A DNA stretch of 64,000 nt from Thermoanaerobaculia bacterium. GTDB lineage: Bacteria > Acidobacteriota > Thermoanaerobaculia > Multivoradales > JAHEKO01. The notes beneath the pieces were generated by a model, which was not told where the DNA came from, did no database searches, and was given only the letters and a program-made list of their open reading frames with translations. Made by a program: the position numbers and the translations under genes. The stretch spans positions 1 to 64,000 of the forward strand of contig CALZIK010000113.1 in NCBI GenBank assembly GCA_945787635.1. The letters run 5' to 3'. Positions 23,858 to 31,543 of the stretch are shown here, in pieces. Position 1 is the stretch's first letter. Each line of letters starts with the position of its first letter.

Positions 23858-26419
23858 TTACGCGAGTCGCTGGCGTAGCCAGGCCCGGGCCGCGGCCCAG
23901 TCCGCTTCGACGGTTCGTTTGGACAGACCCAGCTGCTCGGCGACCTCCTCGACGGTCAGGCCGCCGAAAAAACGCTGCTCCACGATCAGCGCCTGCCGAG
24001 GTTTCTCGGCCGCCAGCTCTTCCAGGGCGGCGTCGAGGCTCAGCAGCTCGTCGAGACCGAGATCGTGGCCTCCGTCGGGAGTCAGGCCTTCGAGCAAGGT
24101 CACCTTCTGGACGTCACCGCCGCGCTTCGAACGAGCATGAGCGCGGGCATGGTCGATCAGAAGCCGACGCATCATCTTGGCTCCGACGGCGAAAAAGTGG
24201 GTGCGCCCGGCCCAGTCGACCCGGCTCTGCTCGGCGAGACGCAGGTAGGCCTCGTGGACCAGCGCCGTGGGTTGCAGGGTGTGGCCGGGCCGCTCGCGGG
24301 CGAGGAATCCTCGGGCCAGGCGCCGCAGCTCGTTGTAGACCAAGGGCAGAAGTTCGTCGGCGGAGGGGTGGGTGCTCGCTCCGTCAGCGCCTCTCCGGGC
24401 CTCGGCAGAGTCGTCTCGCAAGAGCTCGGCACCGGTCTGAGTGAGTACCGCCGCCGAGTGCTCCGGCGCCCGGCCTTCTGGTAGCAGCCGCTCCAAGCGC
24501 GACCGCAGCTCGGCCGCGGTCGCGACTCGCCGCAGCCGGTCCTTCTCCAGACAGGAGAGGATGATGCCAGCGAGGGTGGCAGAGAGGTCGGCGACGATAT
24601 CGCGAGGGTCGGGCGGCGGCTGGCTACGATGAAGCTGCAGAAGCTCACCGGCGCTTTCGCCGCGAAACGGGCACCTTCCCGTGGCCATCTCGAACAGCAC
24701 GACGCCCAGGGAATAGAGATCGGATCGTCCGTCCAGCGTCTCGAGGCGAGCCTGCTCGGGAGACACGTAGTTCGGCGTGCCGAGAAACACGCCGGCGGTG
24801 GTGACCCCCGGCCCTTCGAGCAGCCGAGCCAGTCCGAAGTCGGTCAGGAGGGGCTCGCCACTCTTGTCGAGGAGGACGTTCTGCGGCTTGATGTCGCGAT
24901 GGAGGACGTTATGAGTGTGGGCGGCGTCTAGAGCGGACGCCAGACGGGCGCCTACGAAGGCGACCCGGTCCTCCGGCAATGGCGCTTCCCCGGATATCTC
25001 CTCGGCGAGGGTGCGTCCCTCGACCCACTGCATGGTCAGGTAGGCTCGATTTTGAAACTCGCCCAGGTGGTAGAGCCGCAAGATATTGGGATGGCCGAGG
25101 TTGCGGGAAAGGAGAATTTCCTGGCGGAAACGCTCGAGCACAAGACGGTTGCCGGCGTACTCCTGGCGCAGCAGCTTGATCGCGATCCGGGTCTCGAGGA
25201 GCCGATCGCGGGCCTCGTAGACGACTCCGGTGGCGCCTTCGCCGACCTTGCGCTGGAGCTCGTAGCGGCCGTCGAGCACCGAGGGCTGTGCCGGCCAGAG
25301 CAGGGTCGACACCCGGCTGGGGTCCGCAGTGGCGAGGTTCGAGCCGTCCCCTCCGGCGGGGCCTCCCAGGCTCGTGCCTCTGGGCTTGAGATCGGTCAGC
25401 CAGCGGCGGAAGAAGTAGTTGGCCAGGATCACGCGGCGGTCTTCGTTGCGACTGATGAACCCGAGATTGCCGAGGTTCTGGAGCGCGCTCTGGAGGGGCG
25501 CGGCGTCGAGCGCCAGATCCGCCTCGAGCGAGGCGCTGGCTGCTGATTGGTCACGGGCGACGGCTCGGAGGATGTCGCGTTCGACCTCACTGAGCATGTC
25601 GAAGTCGACCGAGAAGAAGTAGCTGACCATCTGATCGGCCGCGACCTCCTCGATCGCTTGGTCGAGATCGCCGGTTTCGAGCGACCGCTTGGCGACGAGC
25701 TGGAGCAGATAGGGGTGATTGTCGCAGCGCGCACACAGGCGCTCGACGTCCTCGGCCTCGAAGCGGGGGCGCGCTTCGACGGGAAGTTGCTCCTGGCGAA
25801 CCAGCGCGCGCGCGTCGTCGCTCGACAGGACCTTGATAAAGAGCGGCGGGCTGAAGCCGTGTAGAAACGGCGACGTGTCACCGCGCTGATCGGCGAGCGC
25901 CCACAACCGGATGGTCGATGCGAGGATCGAGCGCACGTCTTGCGAAGAGAGCATCGCGTGGCGCAGCTTGCGCAAGAGAGCCGGGTCCTTCTGGTCGAGC
26001 CCGATCAGCTCTTCGACCTCGTCACAGAGCAGGAGGAGCTTGAAGCCGCGGGCGCGGAGCGTGCGCCGCAAACGGGCCATAGAAGTAAAGAGGTCGTCGG
26101 ACAAGAACTCGGCGGCGGTCAGGCCGAAAGCGTCGAGCCGGTCCTCGGTATCCAGGAGCGCCTCGGCGAAACCGGTGTGAAGCTCTTCCGGCTCGTCGGC
26201 TCCCTGCAGGTCCCAGAACAGCGGCAGGTAGCGAGCTGGCGATTCGGCGGCGCTCAGGCGCTCGAGCTGCTTCAGGAGCGAGGTCTTGCCGACGCGGCGG
26301 GTGCCCAGCACCCAGAGCGCGTCGCGCGGTCCGTTCAGGGCCTCGTCGATGAGGCGGCGACGACCGTAGAAGCGTTCCCCTCGGACCCACTGGCCGATGA
26401 CGAAAGGAACCGAAATCAT
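23858..26419 (-). CDS. Fusion protein: P-loop ATPase, Ser/Thr kinase and ECF sigma factor
   Basis: 853 residues in one uninterrupted frame. Residues 1-340 are a STAND/AAA-type ATPase: Walker A GTRRVGKT (39-46), DLQG (70-73), Walker B LLLLCDE (Asp133, Glu134), then a helical/winged region to about 340. Residues 385-645 are a Hanks-type kinase: glycine loop GEGATGVV (393-400), Lys415, HRDIKPQN (507-514), DFG (527-529), GTPNYVSPEQ. All catalytic residues are present. Residues about 685-853 are a PF07638-type ECF sigma factor: region 2 ELLPLVYNELRRLARGFL and ALVHEAYLRLAEQ, region 4 VEQRFFGGLTVEEVAEQLGL with SKRTVEADWAAARAWLRQRL. No membrane segment, so cytoplasmic. The start overlaps the stop of the TPR-ATPase gene by 4 bases. 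Phosphorylation of an ECF factor by a kinase is known from Vibrio EcfP/PknT; here it could be intramolecular. ATPase oligomerisation as the switch is inference. Confidence 0.93.
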   Translation of the reverse strand: MISVPFVIGQWVRGERFYGRRRLIDEALNGPRDALWVLGTRRVGKTSLLKQLERLSAAESPARYLPLFWDLQGADEPEELHTGFAEALLDTEDRLDAFGLTAAEFLSDDLFTSMARLRRTLRARGFKLLLLCDEVEELIGLDQKDPALLRKLRHAMLSSQDVRSILASTIRLWALADQRGDTSPFLHGFSPPLFIKVLSSDDARALVRQEQLPVEARPRFEAEDVERLCARCDNHPYLLQLVAKRSLETGDLDQAIEEVAADQMVSYFFSVDFDMLSEVERDILRAVARDQSAASASLEADLALDAAPLQSALQNLGNLGFISRNEDRRVILANYFFRRWLTDLKPRGTSLGGPAGGDGSNLATADPSRVSTLLWPAQPSVLDGRYELQRKVGEGATGVVYEARDRLLETRIAIKLLRQEYAGNRLVLERFRQEILLSRNLGHPNILRLYHLGEFQNRAYLTMQWVEGRTLAEEISGEAPLPEDRVAFVGARLASALDAAHTHNVLHRDIKPQNVLLDKSGEPLLTDFGLARLLEGPGVTTAGVFLGTPNYVSPEQARLETLDGRSDLYSLGVVLFEMATGRCPFRGESAGELLQLHRSQPPPDPRDIVADLSATLAGIILSCLEKDRLRRVATAAELRSRLERLLPEGRAPEHSAAVLTQTGAELLRDDSAEARRGADGASTHPSADELLPLVYNELRRLARGFLARERPGHTLQPTALVHEAYLRLAEQSRVDWAGRTHFFAVGAKMMRRLLIDHARAHARSKRGGDVQKVTLLEGLTPDGGHDLGLDELLSLDAALEELAAEKPRQALIVEQRFFGGLTVEEVAEQLGLSKRTVEADWAAARAWLRQRLA

Positions 26420-28851
26420 GTGGCGCCTCGGCTGTCCGGATCGCCGATTTCCTCGACGTCGGCCACCGAGATGGAGCTGCGCTTCAGCTCATAGGCGCGA
26501 CTGATCAGCTTCATGCACAGCCTCTGGATGCGGTAAGGGCGGCCTTCGGTGAGCTCGACGATGCGCTCGACGACATCGTCCTCGAGTTGAAAAACGCCGC
26601 GGATCGGCTCTTCGACCAGCTCTCGCGCATGCTCGGGCGTGAACGGCCCGACGTCGATCTCCTCGAAGAAGTTGTACCAGGGGCTGCCTTCGCGATCCCA
26701 TTCGCGCTTGATCGCGACGCCCGAAACCACTGCCACGAGTTCCTCGGCGAAACTCTTCATGAACAGGCTCCGCAGCTTCTGGTTGACTTTGGGGTCGTAG
26801 TCGTTGAGTTCATCGACCTCATCGATCAAGAGCACCAGGCGAACGCGCTTGTCGGTGTGCGCGCGCAGGGTTTTGAGGATGGCGCGTAGATCGGCGACCA
26901 GATTGCGGTAGGAATACGCAGTCGAAAACGGCGCACTCGGCTCGAGCCCCCCGAGAGCCGGGGCCAGCTCGTCGAAGATCTCTTCTCCCAGGGTTGCGAA
27001 GAAATGCTCTTCACGAGTGCCCTGCAAGTCGATGTAGACCGGAAAGAACTCATAGGCAGGGTCTTCCAGGGCTTCGAGCCGTTTCTTGAGTTGGTGCTGG
27101 AGCGAAGTCTTGCCGATCCGGCGTTCGCCGTGAAGGAGCAGGCTGTTGTTGTGGAGCGTCTGGAGAATGCGCTCGAGAAGCTGTTCGCGGCCGAAGAAGA
27201 GCTTGCCGTCGAGGACCGGCGCGCCGGCCATGTAGGGATTGAAGCGGCGTCGGCGCAGACGGAGCCTGCGGCGCGCGCGCACGGTGAGAAGGGCACCCGC
27301 GGCCACCGCGAGTAGAGCGGCCAAGGCGCCGTAGAACCAAGCCGCGCGGAAGAACGGTTTCAAATAGACGACCGTGTACTCGGCGCTCGAAGTCAGAGTC
27401 TCGGCATCCATGGCGACCAGGCGAAGCGTGGTCACCCCGGGCTCGAGGCTGTGCGCGAGCTGGAACTCGGTGATGTAGAGATCACCCAGGGGCTGGCTTG
27501 AGGCCGAGACCGCCAGCGGATGATCGTCTGATGTAAGGAGTTCGACGGTGACCGCGGAATCGTCGATCACGACCCCGGTCAAGCGCAGTTTCGGGCGGCG
27601 CACGAGTTCGGCGAACCCGCCGTCTTCGAGCTCCTGGCGTCGGTCGGCGAATCGGATGGCGGGAGGAAAATTCTGCCGTGGGGAAGTCCCCAGTAGGCGC
27701 CGGTTAATCGCCCGGTAGGCGCGCGCGAGCTGGTCCAGAGCGGTCTCGTTGCCGGTGTCGATGGCCAGGACGCGGTTGGCGGACGCGAGGGAGTCTTCGA
27801 ACTTCGCGGCGGCGAGCGCCGTTTCGGCTGCGGCCAGAAACTCGTTGACCGCTTCGCTTCTGAGGCGAAGCTGCTCCGCCTGCGCCTGTTGATCGAGTAG
27901 CGTCCTCTCGAGCGAGCGCACCTCACTGTTGGTCGGGTCGAGGGTGAGGAGAGGTTGGAGCTGCCCGAGCGCTTCCTCGATTCGGCCGGCATCGCGGAGC
28001 GTGACAACCTCGGCGAGACCCCGATCCACCGAGCGTGAGCGTTGCTCGCCCTGAAGCTCGGCCCGCAGCCGGCGCTCGGCCTGATCGAGAAGCGCGCGCG
28101 CCTCCGAGTTTTCCGCCAGGTCCAAAGCCTGCCGCAGCACGCTCGAGGCCTCGGCGAGACGATCCTTACCGAGCAGATCACGACCGCGACCGACCAGTCC
28201 GGACACGCGCTCTCGCTGCTCTTCCTGCGCTTGCTGATCCGCCAGCTCGGCTCGCAGGCGTTGCAGCACTCCCAGCGCGCTCTTGTCGTCGGGCGAAACC
28301 GCGAGCGCTTGTCCCAAGGCGGCGATGGCGCCTTCGGCGTCGCCCGCGCTCTCGAGCCGCGCGGCTTCGGCCAGGCCGTACTGGACCACGCGCTGGATCC
28401 GAGCGGCCTCTTCTTCGGCCCTTGATCTCTGCGCTTCGAGCGCCAGACTCCGATACCGTTCCAGCTCGGCGCGATCCGGCGCGGACTGAGCGATGGCCCC
28501 CAGCCGCTCTTCGGTCTCGAAGGCCTGGAGCGCGGCGTCGATCCGCCCGAGCTCGTAGTAGGCGATGCCGAGCTTCAGATACGGGAAGTAGGCGGTGAAC
28601 TTCATTCCGTAGGTGCGTGCCCGCGCTCCGGGGTCACCCTTCTTTTCGAGTGCGTTGTTGAGCTCGTCGATGGCTGCCGACCACTTCGCCTCGGAGAGAG
28701 CCTTCTCGGCCGCGGCGTAGTGCTCGTACCAGAGGTCGGCGAAGACCGGATCGGCAAGGGTGAGGACCCCGGCCAGCATCAGAAGGCTCGATCCGATTGC
28801 AATGGACTGCCGGGCCTGTTTGAGCATGTTCTTGCGATCCGCGCCTTGCAT
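26416..28851 (-). CDS. Inner-membrane TPR-type sensor with cytoplasmic P-loop ATPase
   Basis: 811 residues from ATG 28851, which shares one base with the upstream stop; ATG 28827 is an alternative. Residues 9-38 are a signal or first membrane helix. Residues about 40-385 are TPR-like helical repeats (AEKALSEAKWSAAIDELNNA, YYELGRIDAALQAFETEE, ALGQALAVSPDDKSAL, LQPLLTLDPTN). A beta-rich segment follows (about 405-500). One membrane helix lies at about 506-528 (YGALAALLAVAAGALLTV) with a strongly basic flank RARRRLRLRRRRF, placing the C-terminus in the cytoplasm. Residues about 540-811 are a STAND-like ATPase: FFGREQLLERIL, Walker A GERRIGKTSL, DLQG, Walker B LVLLIDEVDEL. This ATPase resembles the one in the downstream sigma fusion, with the same DLQG motif. 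It likely relays a periplasmic signal to the fusion protein. Confidence 0.88.
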   Translation of the reverse strand: MQGADRKNMLKQARQSIAIGSSLLMLAGVLTLADPVFADLWYEHYAAAEKALSEAKWSAAIDELNNALEKKGDPGARARTYGMKFTAYFPYLKLGIAYYELGRIDAALQAFETEERLGAIAQSAPDRAELERYRSLALEAQRSRAEEEAARIQRVVQYGLAEAARLESAGDAEGAIAALGQALAVSPDDKSALGVLQRLRAELADQQAQEEQRERVSGLVGRGRDLLGKDRLAEASSVLRQALDLAENSEARALLDQAERRLRAELQGEQRSRSVDRGLAEVVTLRDAGRIEEALGQLQPLLTLDPTNSEVRSLERTLLDQQAQAEQLRLRSEAVNEFLAAAETALAAAKFEDSLASANRVLAIDTGNETALDQLARAYRAINRRLLGTSPRQNFPPAIRFADRRQELEDGGFAELVRRPKLRLTGVVIDDSAVTVELLTSDDHPLAVSASSQPLGDLYITEFQLAHSLEPGVTTLRLVAMDAETLTSSAEYTVVYLKPFFRAAWFYGALAALLAVAAGALLTVRARRRLRLRRRRFNPYMAGAPVLDGKLFFGREQLLERILQTLHNNSLLLHGERRIGKTSLQHQLKKRLEALEDPAYEFFPVYIDLQGTREEHFFATLGEEIFDELAPALGGLEPSAPFSTAYSYRNLVADLRAILKTLRAHTDKRVRLVLLIDEVDELNDYDPKVNQKLRSLFMKSFAEELVAVVSGVAIKREWDREGSPWYNFFEEIDVGPFTPEHARELVEEPIRGVFQLEDDVVERIVELTEGRPYRIQRLCMKLISRAYELKRSSISVADVEEIGDPDSRGAT

Positions 28852-29234
28852 CAGAAGCTGTAGATCGCCGAGAGAGAAGCCGTGTCCCTGCGCTCCGAGA
28901 GGTCCACGCCGAGATCGATCTGGAGCCTGTCGAGGGCTATGCCGAGACCGGCGGCCAGATGTATTTCGTTCGCACCCGGAACGGCTTCCGCTTGAGCGAA
29001 CGGTCCGGGGTCTGACTGTTGCGCTGAGTGATCGGGATCGAGCCAGGCTCCTAGACGGGCGGCCACGACCGCGGAGCCGGCGAAGAAGGCGTATTCGGCG
29101 CCGAGATGAATCTCGTTCGTGTCGTCGACCGTGGTCAAGACCTGGGCTTCAAGAATCGCCGGCGCAAGAGCGGTGAGTGTAATCGCCAGGGTGAAGAAGT
29201 GAGCGTGGGGCCGAGGTGCCGTGGTGAATGACAT
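28851..29234 (-). CDS. Mini outer-membrane protein, copy of the C-terminal barrel segment
   Basis: 127 residues from ATG 29234, which follows the stop of the larger barrel gene by 13 bases. Signal peptide of about 30 residues (FFTLAITLTALAPAILEAQ). The mature 95 residues closely match the last 95 residues of the upstream barrel: HLGAEYAFFAGSA, RLGAWLDPDH, and LDRLQIDLGVDLSERRDT ending in ASLSAIYSF. It holds only about four strands, so it cannot form a full FadL barrel alone; it may oligomerise, complement a barrel or act as a soluble decoy. It has its own signal peptide, ribosome site and place in the operon, so it is more likely functional than a remnant. Confidence 0.78.
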   Translation of the reverse strand: MSFTTAPRPHAHFFTLAITLTALAPAILEAQVLTTVDDTNEIHLGAEYAFFAGSAVVAARLGAWLDPDHSAQQSDPGPFAQAEAVPGANEIHLAAGLGIALDRLQIDLGVDLSERRDTASLSAIYSF

Positions 29235-29247
29235 CGAAGCCCTGACC

Positions 29248-30585
29248 TCAAAAACTGTAGATGGCCGAGAGCGACGCCGTGTCGATGCGCTCTGAGAGAT
29301 CGAAACCCAGATCGATCTGGAGGCGCTCGAAGGCGATGCCGAACCCGCCGGTGAAATGCAGCTCGTCTTCGCCCGCGGGCAGGATCGCTGCAAGAAAAGA
29401 TTCCTCCACTGGGTTCGCCTCGCTACGGATCTGGTGGTCCGGGTCGTGCCAGATGCCCAGGCGAACGGCGAGCAGCGAGGTGCCGGCGAAGAAGGCGTAC
29501 TCGCCGCCGAGATGGAGCTCGTCCGCATCGTCTAGGACGTCCCCTTCGTCGCGCTGCTGGGGAAGAAGGCTCTCGAGGAAGGCGGAGTACTCGATCCGCC
29601 TCCACTCGAGCGCTCCGGTCCAGCGGCCGTCGCGGGACCGGTAGGCTGTTCCCAGAGCGTAAACTTCGGGAAACGAGTAGGTCACTTCGAAGCCGTCGAC
29701 AAACCGGACGCCGGCCGGAAAATCGGTGTTTGCCGGGCCGGCCTCGAGGCCCAGCTGGTAGTTGAGATCGGCGCCCTGCCGGTACAGCCCGCCCAGGTTC
29801 CATTTCTCCGCCATCCGCCACAAGAACCCGGCGGTAAGGCTCCACTCGGGCCTGTCTGCCTCCAGCGAAACAACCTGCTGCAAGCGTTCGGGCAAGAAAG
29901 ACGCCGCCGCGAAGCCGCTCTCGGCCGTGTCCTCGTCCGGGAGATAGTCCCAGCCGAGGAGGAGGATGCTGGGATCCAGATGGGACAGGCCGAGACCGAA
30001 GCTCAGCCGGTCACCGGCGCGGAACCCAAGTGCCAGCCCCCGGGTGAGAATCTCGAGGTCGATTCGGCTCGTTTGGATCTGGGACCGCAAGTCACCGGGG
30101 ATTCCGGGCAGCGTGCCGAACAGCCCCTGCGTCTCGAGACCGAACTCGAAGTTCGCCAGCTGATGCCGGAAGAACGCCAACGCCCAACGCTTGCGAGGGT
30201 AGACGAGGGAAACGTAGGAGAGCCCGGTAAGGTCCGCTGCGGATACCGATCGCTGGGGCACTGCGACGGTGTCGATGCCCCGACCGGTGGGCTCTCCGGA
30301 GGCTCGGCCGCCGCTCGTGTAGGGCGTCGAGTAGCGCCAGGATCGTCCTTCGACGGAGACCTCGGGCTCGGCGATCTGGATGAGTCCGGCCGGATTGGCA
30401 AAGGCGGCGGTGGCGTCGTCGGCCAGGGCCACGAAGGCTCCGCCGAAGCCGAGGCTCCTTGCGCCGGGGTTCGAGAAGCTGAACTCCAGACTCGTGATGG
30501 CTTGCGCGCTCACTTCGGGCGATCCGATCACGCACATCAGACACACCACCAACGTGGCGCGCACTTTGCGAGCCCGAGGAGTCAT
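29248..30585 (-). CDS. FadL/OmpP1-like outer membrane protein
   Basis: 445 residues from ATG 30585; upstream codons in frame are antisense to nothing useful and lack a signal peptide. Signal peptide ends near VSAQ (about residue 29). The N-terminus FSFSNPGARSLGFGGAFVAL followed by ADDATAAFANPAGLIQIAEP is the hallmark of the FadL/OmpP1 (Toluene_X) and PorV-like families, where this segment forms the hatch. The remainder is beta-barrel, ending in TASLSAIYSF. FadL proteins carry hydrophobic compounds across the outer membrane; PorV-like relatives handle secreted proteins. It sits between a lipoprotein gene and the mini-barrel, TPR-ATPase and kinase-sigma genes, so a sensory role is possible. Related to the product at 31544-32863. 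Confidence 0.87.
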   Translation of the reverse strand: MTPRARKVRATLVVCLMCVIGSPEVSAQAITSLEFSFSNPGARSLGFGGAFVALADDATAAFANPAGLIQIAEPEVSVEGRSWRYSTPYTSGGRASGEPTGRGIDTVAVPQRSVSAADLTGLSYVSLVYPRKRWALAFFRHQLANFEFGLETQGLFGTLPGIPGDLRSQIQTSRIDLEILTRGLALGFRAGDRLSFGLGLSHLDPSILLLGWDYLPDEDTAESGFAAASFLPERLQQVVSLEADRPEWSLTAGFLWRMAEKWNLGGLYRQGADLNYQLGLEAGPANTDFPAGVRFVDGFEVTYSFPEVYALGTAYRSRDGRWTGALEWRRIEYSAFLESLLPQQRDEGDVLDDADELHLGGEYAFFAGTSLLAVRLGIWHDPDHQIRSEANPVEESFLAAILPAGEDELHFTGGFGIAFERLQIDLGFDLSERIDTASLSAIYSF

Positions 30586-30647
30586 GGCTGAATCGACCCT
30601 GGCAGGCGCCGGGCGCATCCTCAATACCCTCAGAGACGGGGACAAGC

Positions 30648-30664
30648 CCACCCCGGCCGGGTGG
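30648..30664 (-). terminator. Hairpin between lipoprotein and barrel genes
   Basis: CCACCC / GGGTGG stem with loop CGGCC in the 115-base gap downstream of the lipoprotein stop (30701). No T-run. It may attenuate rather than end transcription, since the genes on both sides have the same direction. Confidence 0.3.
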
Positions 30665-30700
30665 CCGGAGCGATTCGTCGAGTGTTCCAACCCGTTTGGC

Positions 30701-31384
30701 TCATCCGCGATAGGGGAACTTCTTGGACAGCTTCTTGGTGAGGCCGACGATGACGTCGTTGGCCGGACGGCGCCAGTCGGTCGCTCGGTGCACCTCGACC
30801 TTCCAGAGCATGTCGCCCTCGGGACAGCCAACCAGCTCGCTGTCGACATGGATGTCGTGGGTGCGGGTCAGCCCCGGAGGAATGAGCCAGTCGGTCTTGC
30901 CTTCGGTCGCTCGATGCATGACCTCGAGGCCGACCTCGGTGCCGTACGAAGCGAGATCGGACAGATAACGCTCCTTGACCACCCGGGTCCGGATCACCGC
31001 GTCCACTCCGAGAGTCTCGGCCAGCTCATCGGGCGGCAACGTCCAACTCTCGCGCACTCCGATCTGATTCTCGCTGAGGATGCGATTGGTGGTCTGGACC
31101 GGCTGGATGCGCACCAGGATCGGTTGCTTGCGAGTGGCGCTCGAGCGATCCAGGAGCCGGTTGTAGAAGGCGTGCTGAAACGCTAGGCTCTCGGCTTCTT
31201 CGATGGCCAGGATCTGGCGCGGGCCGACGTCGGCGGGAAGGTTGCCGGTGAAGATCATCTCGAACGGCAGCACGGCGATCGTTTCACGCGCCGCCTCACG
31301 TTCGGCCAGTCGGGGTGACTCGTAGTGGACCGCGGTGCAGGCGGAGAGAATCACCGTCAGGATGAGCAGTCGCTGGGTTTTCAT
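30701..31384 (-). CDS. Lipoprotein with CsgG/LpoB-like N-terminal strand pattern
   Basis: 227 residues from ATG 31384 with AAAGGAGGACGCC upstream. Lipobox ILSAC (Cys16). Mature part: ETIAVLPFEMIFTGNLPAD, then AFYNRLLDRSS, ILVRIQPVQTTNRILSE and LAETLGVDAVIRTRVVKERY. This order (IAVLPF strand, helix, Q-x-x-x-x-L, GVDAVI) is that of the CsgG/LpoB/TolB-N-type and DUF799-like lipoproteins. I do not assign a closer family. The C-terminal part has two cysteine-poor strands (VGLEVMHRATEGKTDWLIPP). Location is the periplasmic leaflet of the outer or inner membrane. First gene of the operon that ends with the kinase-sigma fusion, and divergent from the third barrel gene. Confidence 0.75.
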   Translation of the reverse strand: MKTQRLLILTVILSACTAVHYESPRLAEREAARETIAVLPFEMIFTGNLPADVGPRQILAIEEAESLAFQHAFYNRLLDRSSATRKQPILVRIQPVQTTNRILSENQIGVRESWTLPPDELAETLGVDAVIRTRVVKERYLSDLASYGTEVGLEVMHRATEGKTDWLIPPGLTRTHDIHVDSELVGCPEGDMLWKVEVHRATDWRRPANDVIVGLTKKLSKKFPYRG

Positions 31385-31543
31385 GGCGTCCTCCTTTGCG
31401 GGAGTCAAGAGGGCCCGCTTCACCTTGTAACGCGACATTGCGAGTCAATTACCGCAGTCTTATTTGCCCACCCCCTGGGACGGCGCGAGACGCCTACCCA
31501 GGCAGTGGTTGCGCTGCAACGCCGGCCGCGTACCAATGGGCCC
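31385..31543. promoter_or_regulatory. Divergent control region of the sigma-linked operon
   Basis: 159 bases between the start of the lipoprotein gene (minus) and the third barrel gene (plus). On the plus strand TTGCGA (31438-31443), 17 bases, TATTTG (31461-31466) is a weak sigma-70-like promoter. On the minus strand TTGACT occurs but without a convincing -10 at normal spacing, so this side may be read by another sigma factor, perhaps the operon's own. That last point is speculation. Confidence 0.35.

Noticed and set aside
29235-29528. Longer frame for the mini-barrel beginning at 29528
   Set aside because: The added residues are a Ser/Arg-rich shadow of the upstream barrel gene; the signal peptide begins at 29234.
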